Made by a program: the position numbers and the translations under genes
Notes under the pieces: model-generated
The model's database searches: none
Told to the model about the DNA's origin: nothing
Seen by the model: the letters and a program-made list of their open reading frames with translations, nothing else
Shown here: positions 1 to 7,691 of the stretch, in pieces
How the letters are laid out: each line of letters starts with the position of its first letter
How positions within the stretch are numbered: position 1 is the first letter of the stretch
Assembly (NCBI GenBank): GCA_009783695.1
Contig: WRCY01000012.1
Location: 1-48,805, forward strand
Reading direction: 5' to 3'
Source of the DNA: Oscillospiraceae bacterium
GTDB lineage: Bacteria > Bacillota > Clostridia > Oscillospirales > Ruminococcaceae
Length of the DNA: 48,805 nucleotides

Positions 1-232
1 CAGGGAACGGAAAGTATCGTTTTCCCCGATTTTGAATTACTTATTTTCAAATTCTAATAAAGCCTTTTCGTTGCGGGCAGGGAACGGAAAGTATCGTTTT
101 CCCCGATTTTGAATTACTTATTTTCAAATTCTAATAAAGCCTTTTCGTTGCGGGCAGGGAACGGAAAGTATCGTTTTCCCCGATTTTATATTACTTATTT
201 CCAAACTTTATATCTCTTGTTTCCTTTAATTT
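1..232 (-). repeat. Tandem leader repeat, 77-bp period, locus C
   Basis: Two full 77-bp units and a diverged third unit lie in tandem. The core CGGGGAAAACG, read on the minus strand, falls at 18-28, 95-105 and 172-182. Each unit starts with a TTTGAAAATAAG-like block and carries a weak inverted repeat after the core (GGAAA paired with TTTCC). The array lies downstream of the minus-strand promoter at 245-273, so it should form the 5' UTR of a gene left of the window. The first two units are identical over 77 bp and the third differs in the A/T block. It belongs to the same family as the leaders at 3147, 28204, 32968, 39321, 42108, 42400, 44278 and 46121. Its function is unknown. Confidence 0.85.
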
Positions 233-244
233 ATCCGTCTAATT

Positions 245-273
245 ATTATACTATAACTAATATAGTTTGTCAA
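245..273 (-). promoter_or_regulatory. Sigma-A promoter reading left into leader C
   Basis: On the minus strand TTGACA (268-273) and TATAAT (245-250) are separated by 17 bp. The spacer holds the perfect palindrome AACTA-TAT-TAGTT, a possible operator. The promoter overlaps the 3' end of ispE. Confidence 0.8.
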
Positions 274-1060
274 GTACAGGTTTAGTTATAAATTTTTCCG
301 TATAATTCAACCTCAGAAACGCTTTTTCCGCCGCTTTCATGTCCGCAAACACCCCGAAAACCGCACTCCCGCTGCCGGTGAGGCTCGCCGCTGACGCGCC
401 GAGGTCTGCGAGCTCCTGTTTTATCCGGGCAATTTCGGGATTATTATACAGAGCTTCAAAAATATTATAGTAATCCTTAAATTCTGCCCGCGGAATCGGA
501 TTCGCTGCATAAATCCCGTATGCTTTTTTTGATGAACACTCGAAACCCGGTTTCACAACTACAAAAACGCAGCCGGGAAGCGGATACGTTTCAATAATTT
601 CGGTGCCTCTGCCGCCGCACAGCGCAAAGCCTCCGTATATGCAAAAAGGTACGTCGGAGCCTATTTCTGCGCCCATTTCGAGCAATTGCTTCAAGCTAAA
701 AGGTTTGCCGAGCAGTTCATTTAATCCCCGCAGCACCGCCGCCGCATCTGTGCTGCTGCTGCCGAGCCCCGCCATGGCGGGGATTTTCTTTATAATTTCA
801 ATCGTTATCTGACGCCTTACGCCGAGCCGCTCAAGGAACAGCGATGCGGCTTTGTAAGCTGTATTCCGCTCATCTGCCGGTATATTCGGGTCGGAGCATA
901 CAAGTTTTATGCAGTCGCCGGCGCTTATTGAAATCTCTGCATCATCAGCCAAATCAATAAGGCACATGGTCGTCAGAATCTCGTGATAACCGTCTTCCCG
1001 TCTGCCGAGAATGTCGATAAAAAAATTGAGCTTTGCGTAGGCTTTAACGTTTAATTTCAC
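257..1060 (-). CDS. ispE: 4-diphosphocytidyl-2-C-methyl-D-erythritol kinase
   Basis: This is the GHMP-family kinase of the MEP isoprenoid pathway. It phosphorylates the 2-hydroxyl of CDP-methylerythritol with ATP in the cytoplasm. The 267-residue length is close to the family norm. The N-terminus carries AYAKLNFFIDILGRREDGYH, typical of IspE, and the GHMP ATP loop AGLGSSSTDAAA lies near residues 96-107. A C-terminal LTGSGSAVFG motif is also present. It is the last gene of a minus-strand run and starts 17 bp after the aminotransferase stop. A promoter for the next gene to the left overlaps its 3' end. Identification is by motif reading only, but these motifs are diagnostic. Confidence 0.95.
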   Translation of the reverse strand: MKLNVKAYAKLNFFIDILGRREDGYHEILTTMCLIDLADDAEISISAGDCIKLVCSDPNIPADERNTAYKAASLFLERLGVRRQITIEIIKKIPAMAGLGSSSTDAAAVLRGLNELLGKPFSLKQLLEMGAEIGSDVPFCIYGGFALCGGRGTEIIETYPLPGCVFVVVKPGFECSSKKAYGIYAANPIPRAEFKDYYNIFEALYNNPEIARIKQELADLGASAASLTGSGSAVFGVFADMKAAEKAFLRLNYTEKFITKPVLDKLY

Positions 1061-1076
1061 ATAAAACCTCTTTATT

Positions 1077-2270
1077 TTAGATTAGCTCGTTCAAAAATTC
1101 CTCAATCCGAGCGAACGCATCGGTTAAATGTTTCAGCGAGTATGCATAAGAAACACGGACAAAACCCTCGCCGCTCGCGCCGAACGCAGTCCCGGGAACG
1201 ACCGCCACGCGCTTGGCTTTAATCAACCGTTCGCAGAATTCCTCGGACGTGAGCCCTGTCGATTTTATGCACGGGAAGACGTAAAACGCGCCCTCAGGAT
1301 TGAAGCAGGTAAGCCCCATATCGTTGAAGCTTTTTACGCAGAGCCGCCGCCGCATATCATACTCGTTAACCATGAATTCAATATCGCTGCGCACTTCCGG
1401 CGAGGACAGCGCGGTAATCGCAGCATACTGGCTCGTTGTGGGGCTGCACATGATTGCATACTGGTGAATCTTCAAAATCTGCGTCAGTATCGGCTCCGGC
1501 CCCGAAACCCAGCCCAGCCGCCAGCCGGTCATCGCGAAAGCCTTTGAGAATCCGTTTATTACAATCGTCCGTTCACGCATACCCTCAAGCGAGGCAATTG
1601 AAACGTGTTTGTTTAAATCGCTGCCCCCGTAAGTAAGCTCGGCGTAAATTTCATCGCTGATTGTTATAATATTTGTTCCGCGTAAAACTTCCGCGATTTT
1701 TTCAAGCTCGCCGCGCCGCATTACGCCGCCGGTCGGATTATTCGGGAACGGCAGGATTAACGCCTTTGTTTTCGGAGTGATTGCCGCCTTTAAAGCTTCT
1801 GGGGTAAGCTTGAAATTATCCTCAACCTTCGTCACAATCGGCACGGAAACGCCGCCCGTAAGTTCCACAATGGGCGAGTAGCAGACAAAGCACGGCTCGG
1901 GCACGAGCACCTCATCGCCGTTGTTTACGAGCGCGCGGATAGCTATGTCGATTGCCTCCGAGCCTCCCACAGTCATGACGATTTCGTTCTTCGGGTTGTA
2001 AGTCACGCCGATTAGATTCTGCATATATTTGCAGACCTCGTCACGAAGCTCCGCCATTCCCGAGTTCGAGGAATAGCGGGTATGTCCTGTTTCAAGCGAC
2101 AGAATCGCCTTGCGGCGAATCGCCCACGGGGTTTTAAAGTCCGGCTCGCCTACAGACAGCGAGATTACATTGTCCATAGTTGCGGCGATGTCGAAAAATT
2201 TTCGTATACCTGAAAACTTCACGTTCTTTACTTTATCGGATAATATTTTTTCATAATCTAAGTTATTCAC
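1077..2270 (-). CDS. PLP-dependent class I/II aminotransferase
   Basis: A 397-residue fold-type I aminotransferase of the aspartate aminotransferase/PatA kind. Visible features are the substrate-arm region SVGEPDFKTPW, the NNPTGG motif, SDEIYAELTY, and the Schiff-base lysine in NGFSKAFAMTGWRLGW. The C-terminal arginine region GFVRVSYAYS binds the substrate carboxylate in this family. The start overlaps the Lrp stop by 4 bp, so the two are translationally coupled. Pairing with an Lrp/AsnC regulator suggests an amino-acid-responsive unit. The exact amino donor and acceptor cannot be read from sequence. Confidence 0.92.
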   Translation of the reverse strand: MNNLDYEKILSDKVKNVKFSGIRKFFDIAATMDNVISLSVGEPDFKTPWAIRRKAILSLETGHTRYSSNSGMAELRDEVCKYMQNLIGVTYNPKNEIVMTVGGSEAIDIAIRALVNNGDEVLVPEPCFVCYSPIVELTGGVSVPIVTKVEDNFKLTPEALKAAITPKTKALILPFPNNPTGGVMRRGELEKIAEVLRGTNIITISDEIYAELTYGGSDLNKHVSIASLEGMRERTIVINGFSKAFAMTGWRLGWVSGPEPILTQILKIHQYAIMCSPTTSQYAAITALSSPEVRSDIEFMVNEYDMRRRLCVKSFNDMGLTCFNPEGAFYVFPCIKSTGLTSEEFCERLIKAKRVAVVPGTAFGASGEGFVRVSYAYSLKHLTDAFARIEEFLNELI

Positions 2271-2761
2271 GGAGAAACAAGGCTCCTTTCATCGTCAGCG
2301 TCAGAGGGGAAGAGCGCGCCCTTTTCCTTAAAACGCTGCAGAATAAAATGCGTAGCCGTCGATAAGACGCCGTCCATAACGGCAAGATGGTCGGATACAA
2401 ACAAGGCGACTTCGCGGAAGTTATCGCACTTGACGGTCACCGCCAGGTCATACTGCCCGCCGCTCATAAGCTGAACATTCACAACTTCACGGTTCTGCGC
2501 GATTTTGTTTGCGATTACACCATATCCGCTTTCAAACTGCGGCGAAACTTTCAAGCTAATAATCGCCGTAACGGCGTTGGGGTCATGCTTTTCCTCGTTG
2601 ATAATCGCTGAGAAGCCGATGAGAATCCCCTCGGCTTCAAGTGCGGCGATTTCTGCCGCGACCTGCTTTGCCGCAATGCCGAGCATTGCCGCGATTTGCT
2701 CATCGGAAAGGCGGGCGTTCCCGCGAAGAATATGCAGTATTTTACTCCGAATGTTATCCAT
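2267..2761 (-). CDS. Lrp/AsnC family transcriptional regulator
   Basis: A 164-residue regulator with an N-terminal winged helix-turn-helix (LSDEQIAAMLGIAAKQVAAEIAALEAEG, about residues 18-45, given here in part) and a C-terminal RAM/AsnC ligand-binding domain (about 65-145). Family members bind amino acids and form octamers that wrap DNA. It overlaps the PsiE-like gene upstream by 8 bp and the aminotransferase downstream by 4 bp. It therefore sits inside a tight operon and may control the aminotransferase or itself. Its ligand is unknown. Confidence 0.9.
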   Translation of the reverse strand: MDNIRSKILHILRGNARLSDEQIAAMLGIAAKQVAAEIAALEAEGILIGFSAIINEEKHDPNAVTAIISLKVSPQFESGYGVIANKIAQNREVVNVQLMSGGQYDLAVTVKCDNFREVALFVSDHLAVMDGVLSTATHFILQRFKEKGALFPSDADDERSLVSP

Positions 2762-3146
2762 TTTTTTGTTCTCCCTCCGGTTTTTTGTTTACTAAAAATT
2801 TCTTAGCGGCGAACAAACCTCCGATTGCGATTACGCCGACCAGCAGGTCTACCGTACGCTCGTGATATATGACGGTTTGCCGCGCGATTGCAAAGAGCAG
2901 TACGTCAATGACTGTTTCCGGTGTTAACCTGAACAGCATTTTCGTGAACTCAACGCCGATTACAAGTGCGAAAGCCGTAGAAAGGATTTGCTCAAAATCC
3001 ATGGGAATAATGATAATGTCAAGCTCCATAATTATGAAAACCGCTTCAATAATTTTGATTGCGATTACAATGAACAAGAGCAGCGCAATCGCTACCTCAA
3101 ATATTTTCACGATTTTATCAAGATGTTTTAATTTAATTGTTTTCAT
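2754..3146 (-). CDS. PsiE-like small integral membrane protein
   Basis: A 130-residue protein with about four hydrophobic segments (near residues 15-35, 40-60, 75-95 and 103-120). It resembles the phosphate-starvation-inducible PsiE family, including the tail pattern IARQTVIYHE...LLVGVIAIGGLFAAKKFLV. I chose the ATG at 3146 because GAAGGGA lies about 11 nt upstream. A longer reading from a TTG at 3173 would run through the ribosome binding site. It is the first gene of the lrp-aminotransferase-ispE operon and is preceded by a duplicated leader repeat. Function in this family is poorly known. Confidence 0.75.
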   Translation of the reverse strand: MKTIKLKHLDKIVKIFEVAIALLLFIVIAIKIIEAVFIIMELDIIIIPMDFEQILSTAFALVIGVEFTKMLFRLTPETVIDVLLFAIARQTVIYHERTVDLLVGVIAIGGLFAAKKFLVNKKPEGEQKNG

Positions 3147-3300
3147 GTTTTTATTAAGTCCCTTCTTCACCAACGGGAAATTAAATGTCCGTTTTCCCCG
3201 ATTCGATTTTATTTATTTTCAAACTTGTTTTATTAAGTCCCTTCTTCACCAACGGGAAATTAAAATGTCCGTTTTCCCAATTAAATATTTTATTTTAAAA
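3147..3300 (-). repeat. Duplicated leader repeat, 79-bp period, locus B
   Basis: Two units with 79-bp spacing precede the PsiE-like gene. The proximal core CGGGGAAAACG is at 3190-3200 and the distal degenerate core TTGGGAAAACG is at 3270-3280. Each unit ends in GAAGAAGGGACTTAATAAAA, so the ribosome binding site is part of the repeat. In the proximal unit CGGG(G)AAA can pair with TTTCCCG about 12 nt later. The core lies 43 nt before the chosen start codon, matching other loci. The distal copy has decayed in its A/T block. Confidence 0.85.
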
Positions 3301-3359
3301 CTTTTTCTCCTCGCCGAACGCACAGCGCGCCAAAAGAATTTCCCGTCACGGACAGGTAA

Positions 3360-4169
3360 TTACAGTTCAATAAATATAGGTTTCCTTTTCTCAAAGTAGG
3401 CAATTCTCTTAAAGCCCGCCGCTTTCGCGATTTCGGCGCCCTCCTTGAAGTTTGCGGCGATGTCGCAGGTTCTGTGCGCGTCCGAGCCGATGGTGATGAT
3501 TTCGCCGCCGGCTTCCCGGAACATCTTCACGTATTCAAGCTCGGGGTCTGCTTTGCCGTAATTCTGTCTGCGAATCCCGCCGGTATTGATTTCAAGCCCT
3601 ATACCGCGTTTTGCGGCAGTAATGCATATATCACGTATAATATCAGCATATTCTGATAAGTTGACAACAATTCCGTCCCGTCCCGTAATGTACCGCAGCG
3701 GATAAGTCAGGTGTCCTATTACATCTATGTTGCCTTTTTCCGCGAGTTCAAGTATTTCCCCGAAGTAAAGCCGAAGCAGCTCCCGCGGGTTGGTTTTGTG
3801 ATAATCAAGGTAGTAGCAGTCCTTATAACCCGGCACGACGTGAGCCGAACCGATTACGAAATCAAGCTTTAAATCTTTGATTAGGCTTTCCGCGAGTTCC
3901 GGCTTTCGTAAATACTGCCCGATTTCCGCCCCGAAGCCGAGGTTGATTCTTCCCTTGTATTCTTCTTTCAGCGGAGGGATTTCAACGGCGGCGACGGGGA
4001 TAAGCGTACTTTGCCTGTAATACGTGTTCCGGTAGTCGTCAACGTCGATGTGCTCTGTGAAAGTCATCGCGGTCAGTCCGAGCCGGGCTGCTTGTTCAGC
4101 CATTTCGCGCGGGGTGTTCTCGCCGTCAAACGAAAAAGATGAGTGTACGTGAGTGTCAATAATATTCAT
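3360..4169 (-). CDS. PHP-domain phosphatase, histidinol-phosphatase-like
   Basis: A 269-residue PHP-superfamily metallohydrolase. Metal-ligand motifs are visible: DTHVHSSFSFDGE at the N-terminus (HxH), TFTEHID near residue 38, a VIGSAHVVP segment, DVIGHLTYPLRY and a C-terminal ITIGSDAHR. This set and the length match HisJ/HisK histidinol phosphatases, which make L-histidinol. Other PHP phosphatases cannot be excluded because no other his gene is nearby. It has its own promoter at 4178-4206, arranged back-to-back with the promoter of the ACT-UPF0210 operon. Confidence 0.85.
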   Translation of the reverse strand: MNIIDTHVHSSFSFDGENTPREMAEQAARLGLTAMTFTEHIDVDDYRNTYYRQSTLIPVAAVEIPPLKEEYKGRINLGFGAEIGQYLRKPELAESLIKDLKLDFVIGSAHVVPGYKDCYYLDYHKTNPRELLRLYFGEILELAEKGNIDVIGHLTYPLRYITGRDGIVVNLSEYADIIRDICITAAKRGIGLEINTGGIRRQNYGKADPELEYVKMFREAGGEIITIGSDAHRTCDIAANFKEGAEIAKAAGFKRIAYFEKRKPIFIEL

Positions 4170-4177
4170 AATAGTAT

Positions 4178-4206
4178 ATTATAACACAAACTTGCTTTAA
4201 TTGCAA
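4178..4206 (-). promoter_or_regulatory. Promoter of the PHP phosphatase gene
   Basis: On the minus strand TTGCAA (4201-4206) and TATAAT (4178-4183) are 17 bp apart. It overlaps the plus-strand promoter at 4192-4220, so the two should compete or share control. Confidence 0.7.
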
Positions 4207-4220
4207 GAATATGTTATAAT
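4192..4220 (+). promoter_or_regulatory. Promoter of the ACT-UPF0210 operon
   Basis: TTGCTT (4192-4197) and TATAAT (4215-4220) have a 17-bp spacer. Transcripts from here would carry the hairpin string at 4233-4364 in their 5' UTR. A second TATAAT at 4374-4379 has no matching -35 box. Confidence 0.7.
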
Positions 4221-4384
4221 AAAATCACACACCCAAACGTAAAACGTTTGGCGCACGCTTTGCGGGCGGTTTCGGCAAAGCCGAAACGGTGATTTTATTT
4301 CAACAATAATTCGGCACGTTCGTGCCGTCGGCGGTTTTACCGCCGCAATCGCCTGCGGCGATTGAAATTATGTTATAATAAAAT
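4210..4384 (+). repeat. Hairpin string in the 5' UTR of the ACT gene
   Basis: Five perfect short palindromes follow each other. They are 4233-4251 (CCAAACGT-AAA-ACGTTTGG), 4269-4287 (GTTTCGGC-AAA-GCCGAAAC), 4312-4327 (CGGCACG-TT-CGTGCCG), 4329-4345 (CGGCGGT-TTT-ACCGCCG) and 4346-4364 (CAATCGCC-TGC-GGCGATTG). Four loops are triplets. The first two hairpins sit inside a longer inverted repeat (AATAAAATCAC with GTGATTTTATT). The block is bounded by a 16-bp direct repeat, TATGTTATAATAAAAT, at 4210-4225 and 4369-4384. That looks like an insertion that duplicated the -10 region. No coding potential is seen. Confidence 0.8.
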
Positions 4385-4406
4385 ATCAAAATCTTGGAGG
4401 TAATAA

Positions 4407-4676
4407 ATGAGAGCCGTTATAACCGTCATCGGAAAGGACACGGTGGGCATTTTAGCGAAAGTCACAGGTGTATGCGCCGCCGACAACGTCAACGTCATGG
4501 ATGTGACGCAAACAATAATGCAGGACTTGTTCGCGATGACCATGCTCGCCGATATAAGCCGCTTGCAGGGCGGCTTCGGCGCGTTTTCAGACAAGTTAAA
4601 AGCCCTTGGTGCCGACTTGAATCTGCAGATTCACGTTATGCACGAAGATATTTTTAATTCGATGCACAAAGTGTAG
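4407..4676 (+). CDS. ACT domain protein, UPF0237 family
   Basis: An 89-residue single ACT domain (beta-alpha-beta-beta-alpha-beta) of the UPF0237 group. It starts MRAVITVIGKDTVGILAKV, a classical ACT opening with the glycine that lines the ligand site, and continues NVNVMDVTQTIMQDLFAMTM. ACT domains commonly bind amino acids and regulate a partner. The start is supported by TTGGAGG about 8 nt upstream. It is 14 bp from the UPF0210 gene, a pairing conserved widely in bacteria and archaea, so the two probably act together. The ligand is unknown. Confidence 0.92.
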   Translation: MRAVITVIGKDTVGILAKVTGVCAADNVNVMDVTQTIMQDLFAMTMLADISRLQGGFGAFSDKLKALGADLNLQIHVMHEDIFNSMHKV

Positions 4677-4690
4677 AAAGGATTGCATAA

Positions 4691-6067
4691 ATGCTGAATA
4701 ATTCCGACATATTGGAAACCATAAAAATGATACAGGAAGAAAACCTCGACATCCGCACGATTACTATGGGGATTTCGCTTCTTGACTGCATCGACCCCGA
4801 TATTGACAAAGCATGCGCTAAAGTTTATGATAAGATTGCAAAAACGGCAGAAAATCACGTAAAAGCAGGCGAGGAGCTCGAAAAGCGCTACGGAATCCCG
4901 ATTATTAATAAGCGGATTTCCGTAACGCCGGTTGCGATGATTTCCGCCGCATCAAAAGGCAATCCCGTTCAGTTTGCTTTGGCTTTGGACAAAGCTGCAA
5001 AATCTACGGGTGTAAATTTTGTAGGCGGGTATTCCGCCTTAGTCCATAAAGGCTTTTCTGCAGGGGATTTGGAACTTATAAAGTCGATTCCTGACGCGCT
5101 TTCGCAGACAGAGCGGGTGTGCAGCTCGGTTAATATCGGCTCTACCCACGCGGGCATAAATATGGACGCGGTGAAGCTTATGGGTGAAATTATCCTCGAA
5201 ACCTCGGAAAAAACTGCCGCCGGACGTGATTCGTCCAACAAGATTCATTGCTTCGGCGCGGCAAAAATTGTTGTTTTTTGTAATGCGGTTGAGGATAATC
5301 CGTTCATGGCGGGGGCTTTTCATGGAACCGGCGAGCCCGATGCCGTCATTAACGTAGGCGTAAGCGGGCCCGGTGTGGTTCGGGCGGCGGTAGCGAAAAT
5401 GCAAAATGCAACAATAGATGAAATCGCCGAGCAAATCAAGCGCACAGCGTTCAAAATCACGCGTATGGGGCAGCTTGTCGGCGCCGAGGCTGCAAAAATG
5501 CTCGGCATACCTTTCGGAATAGTGGACTTATCGCTCGCGCCGACCCCGGCTGTCGGCGACAGCGTGGCGTATATTTTAGAGGAGATGGGGCTGGAAAAAT
5601 GCGGCGCCTACGGCACAACGGCGGCGCTTGCCCTGCTCAACGACGCGGTTAAAAAAGGCGGCGTAATGGCTTCGTCGCACGTCGGCGGGCTGTCAGGCGC
5701 ATTCATTCCTGTTTCAGAGGACGCGGGAATGATACGAGCCGTTCTCGACGGCGCTCTGACCCTCGAAAAGTTAGAGGCAATGACGGCGGTTTGCTCGGTC
5801 GGGCTTGATATGGTTGTTGTCCCGGGCGACACGCCCGCTGATGTGATTTCCGCGATTATTGCAGACGAAGCCGCAATCGGCATGGTCAACAGCAAAACCA
5901 CGGCAGTACGGATAATCCCCGCAATTGGCAGACGGGAGGGCGAGGTTCTTGATTTCGGCGGGCTGTTCGGGAGCGGGCCGGTTATGGCGGTAAATAAGTT
6001 TTCACCGAATAAGTTTATTTCACGCGGCGGACGGATTCCTGCGCCGCTCCAAAGCTTAAAAAATTAA
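4691..6067 (+). CDS. UPF0210 (DUF711, PFL family) protein
   Basis: A 458-residue cytoplasmic protein of the UPF0210/DUF711 family, often labelled PFL family because of its resemblance to the glycyl-radical fold. Recognisable stretches include [46 protein letters not shown] and the C-terminal [18 protein letters not shown]. No glycyl-radical loop with an activating partner is seen here. The function is not established. It follows the ACT protein by 14 bp with AGAAAGGAT as ribosome binding site. Length matches the family. Confidence 0.92.
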   Translation: MLNNSDILETIKMIQEENLDIRTITMGISLLDCIDPDIDKACAKVYDKIAKTAENHVKAGEELEKRYGIPIINKRISVTPVAMISAASKGNPVQFALALDKAAKSTGVNFVGGYSALVHKGFSAGDLELIKSIPDALSQTERVCSSVNIGSTHAGINMDAVKLMGEIILETSEKTAAGRDSSNKIHCFGAAKIVVFCNAVEDNPFMAGAFHGTGEPDAVINVGVSGPGVVRAAVAKMQNATIDEIAEQIKRTAFKITRMGQLVGAEAAKMLGIPFGIVDLSLAPTPAVGDSVAYILEEMGLEKCGAYGTTAALALLNDAVKKGGVMASSHVGGLSGAFIPVSEDAGMIRAVLDGALTLEKLEAMTAVCSVGLDMVVVPGDTPADVISAIIADEAAIGMVNSKTTAVRIIPAIGRREGEVLDFGGLFGSGPVMAVNKFSPNKFISRGGRIPAPLQSLKN

Positions 6068-6076
6068 AGTAAACAC

Positions 6077-6105
6077 TTGACATTGTTAGTATTTTGGAAT
6101 ACAAT
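6077..6105 (+). promoter_or_regulatory. Promoter of the zinc-ribbon membrane protein
   Basis: TTGACA (6077-6082), a 17-bp spacer and TACAAT (6100-6105) lie 35 bp before the start at 6140. It sits just after the UPF0210 stop codon. Confidence 0.8.
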
Positions 6106-6139
6106 GGTAGTATAAACTGCATTTTTTAAGGGGACGTAC

Positions 6140-6703
6140 ATGAAAGCACCGGGCAAAAATTTTATAAAGATTCCGAGTATTTTTTACATTATAGCCGGCG
6201 CGGGCGCATTATTAATAGCATTATTCGGTATGGACATAATACGTGATTTAGGTAACTTCGGCAACACATCGCGCGGGTTCTATGTATACTGGGGTGTAAT
6301 AGGTACTTTTTATCTTGTTATGGGGATTATGGGTATAAAATTCTGCAACAGCACTCATAAAACAACGGCGCTTATCGCTCTCGCCGTTTTTGATATGCTT
6401 ATAGTGGTTTCCAATATGTATGTGCATTTCCCGGCATTGGACAGCAGTTTGGGAAATGCAGTTACGTTTAAATTTGACTTCTCGTTTATTACGCTCCTGG
6501 GATTTGTCCTGCCCGCCCTGTATTTAATAGGCGCGATTAAAAATAAGAATTACGTGAACCCGACGACACAGTATTACTCATACGATGATAACCTGCGCTC
6601 AAATTATAACCCGCTTCCGATAGCCACCTGGACCTGCGTAAAGTGCAAAGTACTGAACGAAATGGACGCGAATTTCTGCAAGGGCTGCGGCGGTCATAGG
6701 TAA
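6140..6703 (+). CDS. Four-helix membrane protein with C-terminal zinc ribbon
   Basis: A 187-residue protein that I cannot assign to a named family. Four hydrophobic segments are visible near residues 10-30, 47-68, 75-95 and 113-135. They are followed by a hydrophilic tail ending in WTCVKCKVLNEMDANFCKGC. That tail is a CxxC...CxxC zinc ribbon of the RanBP2/double-zinc-ribbon kind, predicted cytoplasmic. The gene stands alone with its own promoter and a shared terminator at 6717-6748. AAGGGGAC gives a plausible ribosome binding site. A sensing or scaffolding role is only a guess. Confidence 0.7.
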   Translation: MKAPGKNFIKIPSIFYIIAGAGALLIALFGMDIIRDLGNFGNTSRGFYVYWGVIGTFYLVMGIMGIKFCNSTHKTTALIALAVFDMLIVVSNMYVHFPALDSSLGNAVTFKFDFSFITLLGFVLPALYLIGAIKNKNYVNPTTQYYSYDDNLRSNYNPLPIATWTCVKCKVLNEMDANFCKGCGGHR

Positions 6704-6716
6704 ATGAATTGACTAT

Positions 6717-6748
6717 AAAACGGACGATTGTTAAATTGTCCGTTTTTT
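6717..6748. terminator. Bidirectional rho-independent terminator
   Basis: AAAACGGAC (6717-6725) pairs with GTCCGTTTT (6738-6746), and a T-run follows. It lies between convergent genes and touches the stop of the WYL regulator, so it likely serves both. Confidence 0.85.
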
Positions 6749-7665
6749 CATAAATAAAACCCCGCAATTTTCTGTGCGCGTTCCTTTATTATTTCCTTTA
6801 CGTGCGCGGGCTCAACGACTCTCACCGCCGCGCCGAACGACAGAATATAGCCGTAGACCCACTCGTCCTCGGGGAAATTCAACGTGACTGAATATGTGCC
6901 GTCGCCGTTGTCGACGAGAACCTCATCGTCATAATCGTCGCAGAGCCGGTAAAGCGCTTCCCCCGTGAACTCCAGCACCAAGCGGATACAAGGCTTCTCT
7001 TTTTCCGGCTCGGCAGATTTGCTTTCAACAATATGCAGTTTTTTACGGTCGAACTCTTCGTTTGTGATTCGCACGCTTTTAATGCGGGAAATCCTGAAAG
7101 TTCTGTAGTCGTTTTTGGCAAGACAGAAGCCCCACAAATACCACGCCTGCGACTTGAAAATAAGGCGCAGCGGCTCGATTTTGCGGTGGCTTTTTTCATT
7201 TGAGGCATTGATATAATCAACCTCAATCACGCGGCTTTGTAAAATCGCCGCTTTTATGTCAGAGAATTTATTTCCTTCGTTCGGGTTGCTGCCCCATGGC
7301 GAGAAATCTACGGAAATCCAGTCGGAATCGACTTTCTTAAAAATACCGCCGAGCTTTTCAAGAATAGAATCTATTTCGGGGTAACGCGTAGCCTCGAGCG
7401 TCTGCAGCCCGAGCAGGACACTGTCGAGAGCGGCGCGCTCGCTGCCCGAAAGCACGGCGCGGTTCACGGTATAGTCCTCAAGAATTGAAATGCCGCCGTT
7501 CGCCCCCTGCGAGCTGTAAACAGGCACGCCGGACGCAGAAAGCACATCTATGTCGCGGTAGATTGTCCGAGTTGAAACACCGAAACGCTCGGCAAGCTCA
7601 GCTGCGGTTACAGTTTTTTTGTTGAGCAGAATCGTGGTTATTTCTAAAAGCCGATTTAATTTCAT
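6748..7665 (-). CDS. WYL-domain helix-turn-helix transcriptional regulator
   Basis: A 305-residue YafY/DeoR-type regulator. The N-terminal HTH_11 domain spans about residues 5-60 (LAERFGVSTRTIYRDIDVLS, followed by the wing GANGGISIL). A WYL domain follows at about 140-210, with the signature reading KSQAWYLWGFC, and then a WCX C-terminal extension. WYL domains bind nucleotides or other ligands and control stress or defence genes in several systems, but no such target is visible here. It appears monocistronic. Its 5' UTR would hold the hairpin string at 7692-7838. The palindrome at 7868-7889 overlaps its promoter and may be an autoregulatory site. Confidence 0.93.
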   Translation of the reverse strand: MKLNRLLEITTILLNKKTVTAAELAERFGVSTRTIYRDIDVLSASGVPVYSSQGANGGISILEDYTVNRAVLSGSERAALDSVLLGLQTLEATRYPEIDSILEKLGGIFKKVDSDWISVDFSPWGSNPNEGNKFSDIKAAILQSRVIEVDYINASNEKSHRKIEPLRLIFKSQAWYLWGFCLAKNDYRTFRISRIKSVRITNEEFDRKKLHIVESKSAEPEKEKPCIRLVLEFTGEALYRLCDDYDDEVLVDNGDGTYSVTLNFPEDEWVYGYILSFGAAVRVVEPAHVKEIIKERAQKIAGFYL

Positions 7666-7691
7666 GTTTCATCAAATCCTTTCTTCAGCTA

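Noticed and set aside
1-232. Regular repeats suggesting a CRISPR array
   Set aside because: Units are contiguous and nearly identical over their whole 77 bp with no unique spacers, and the same core appears before many genes.
4210-4384. Classical riboswitch before the ACT gene
   Set aside because: The hairpins are independent, perfect and short with tiny loops. I see no conserved aptamer core or terminator/antiterminator pair.
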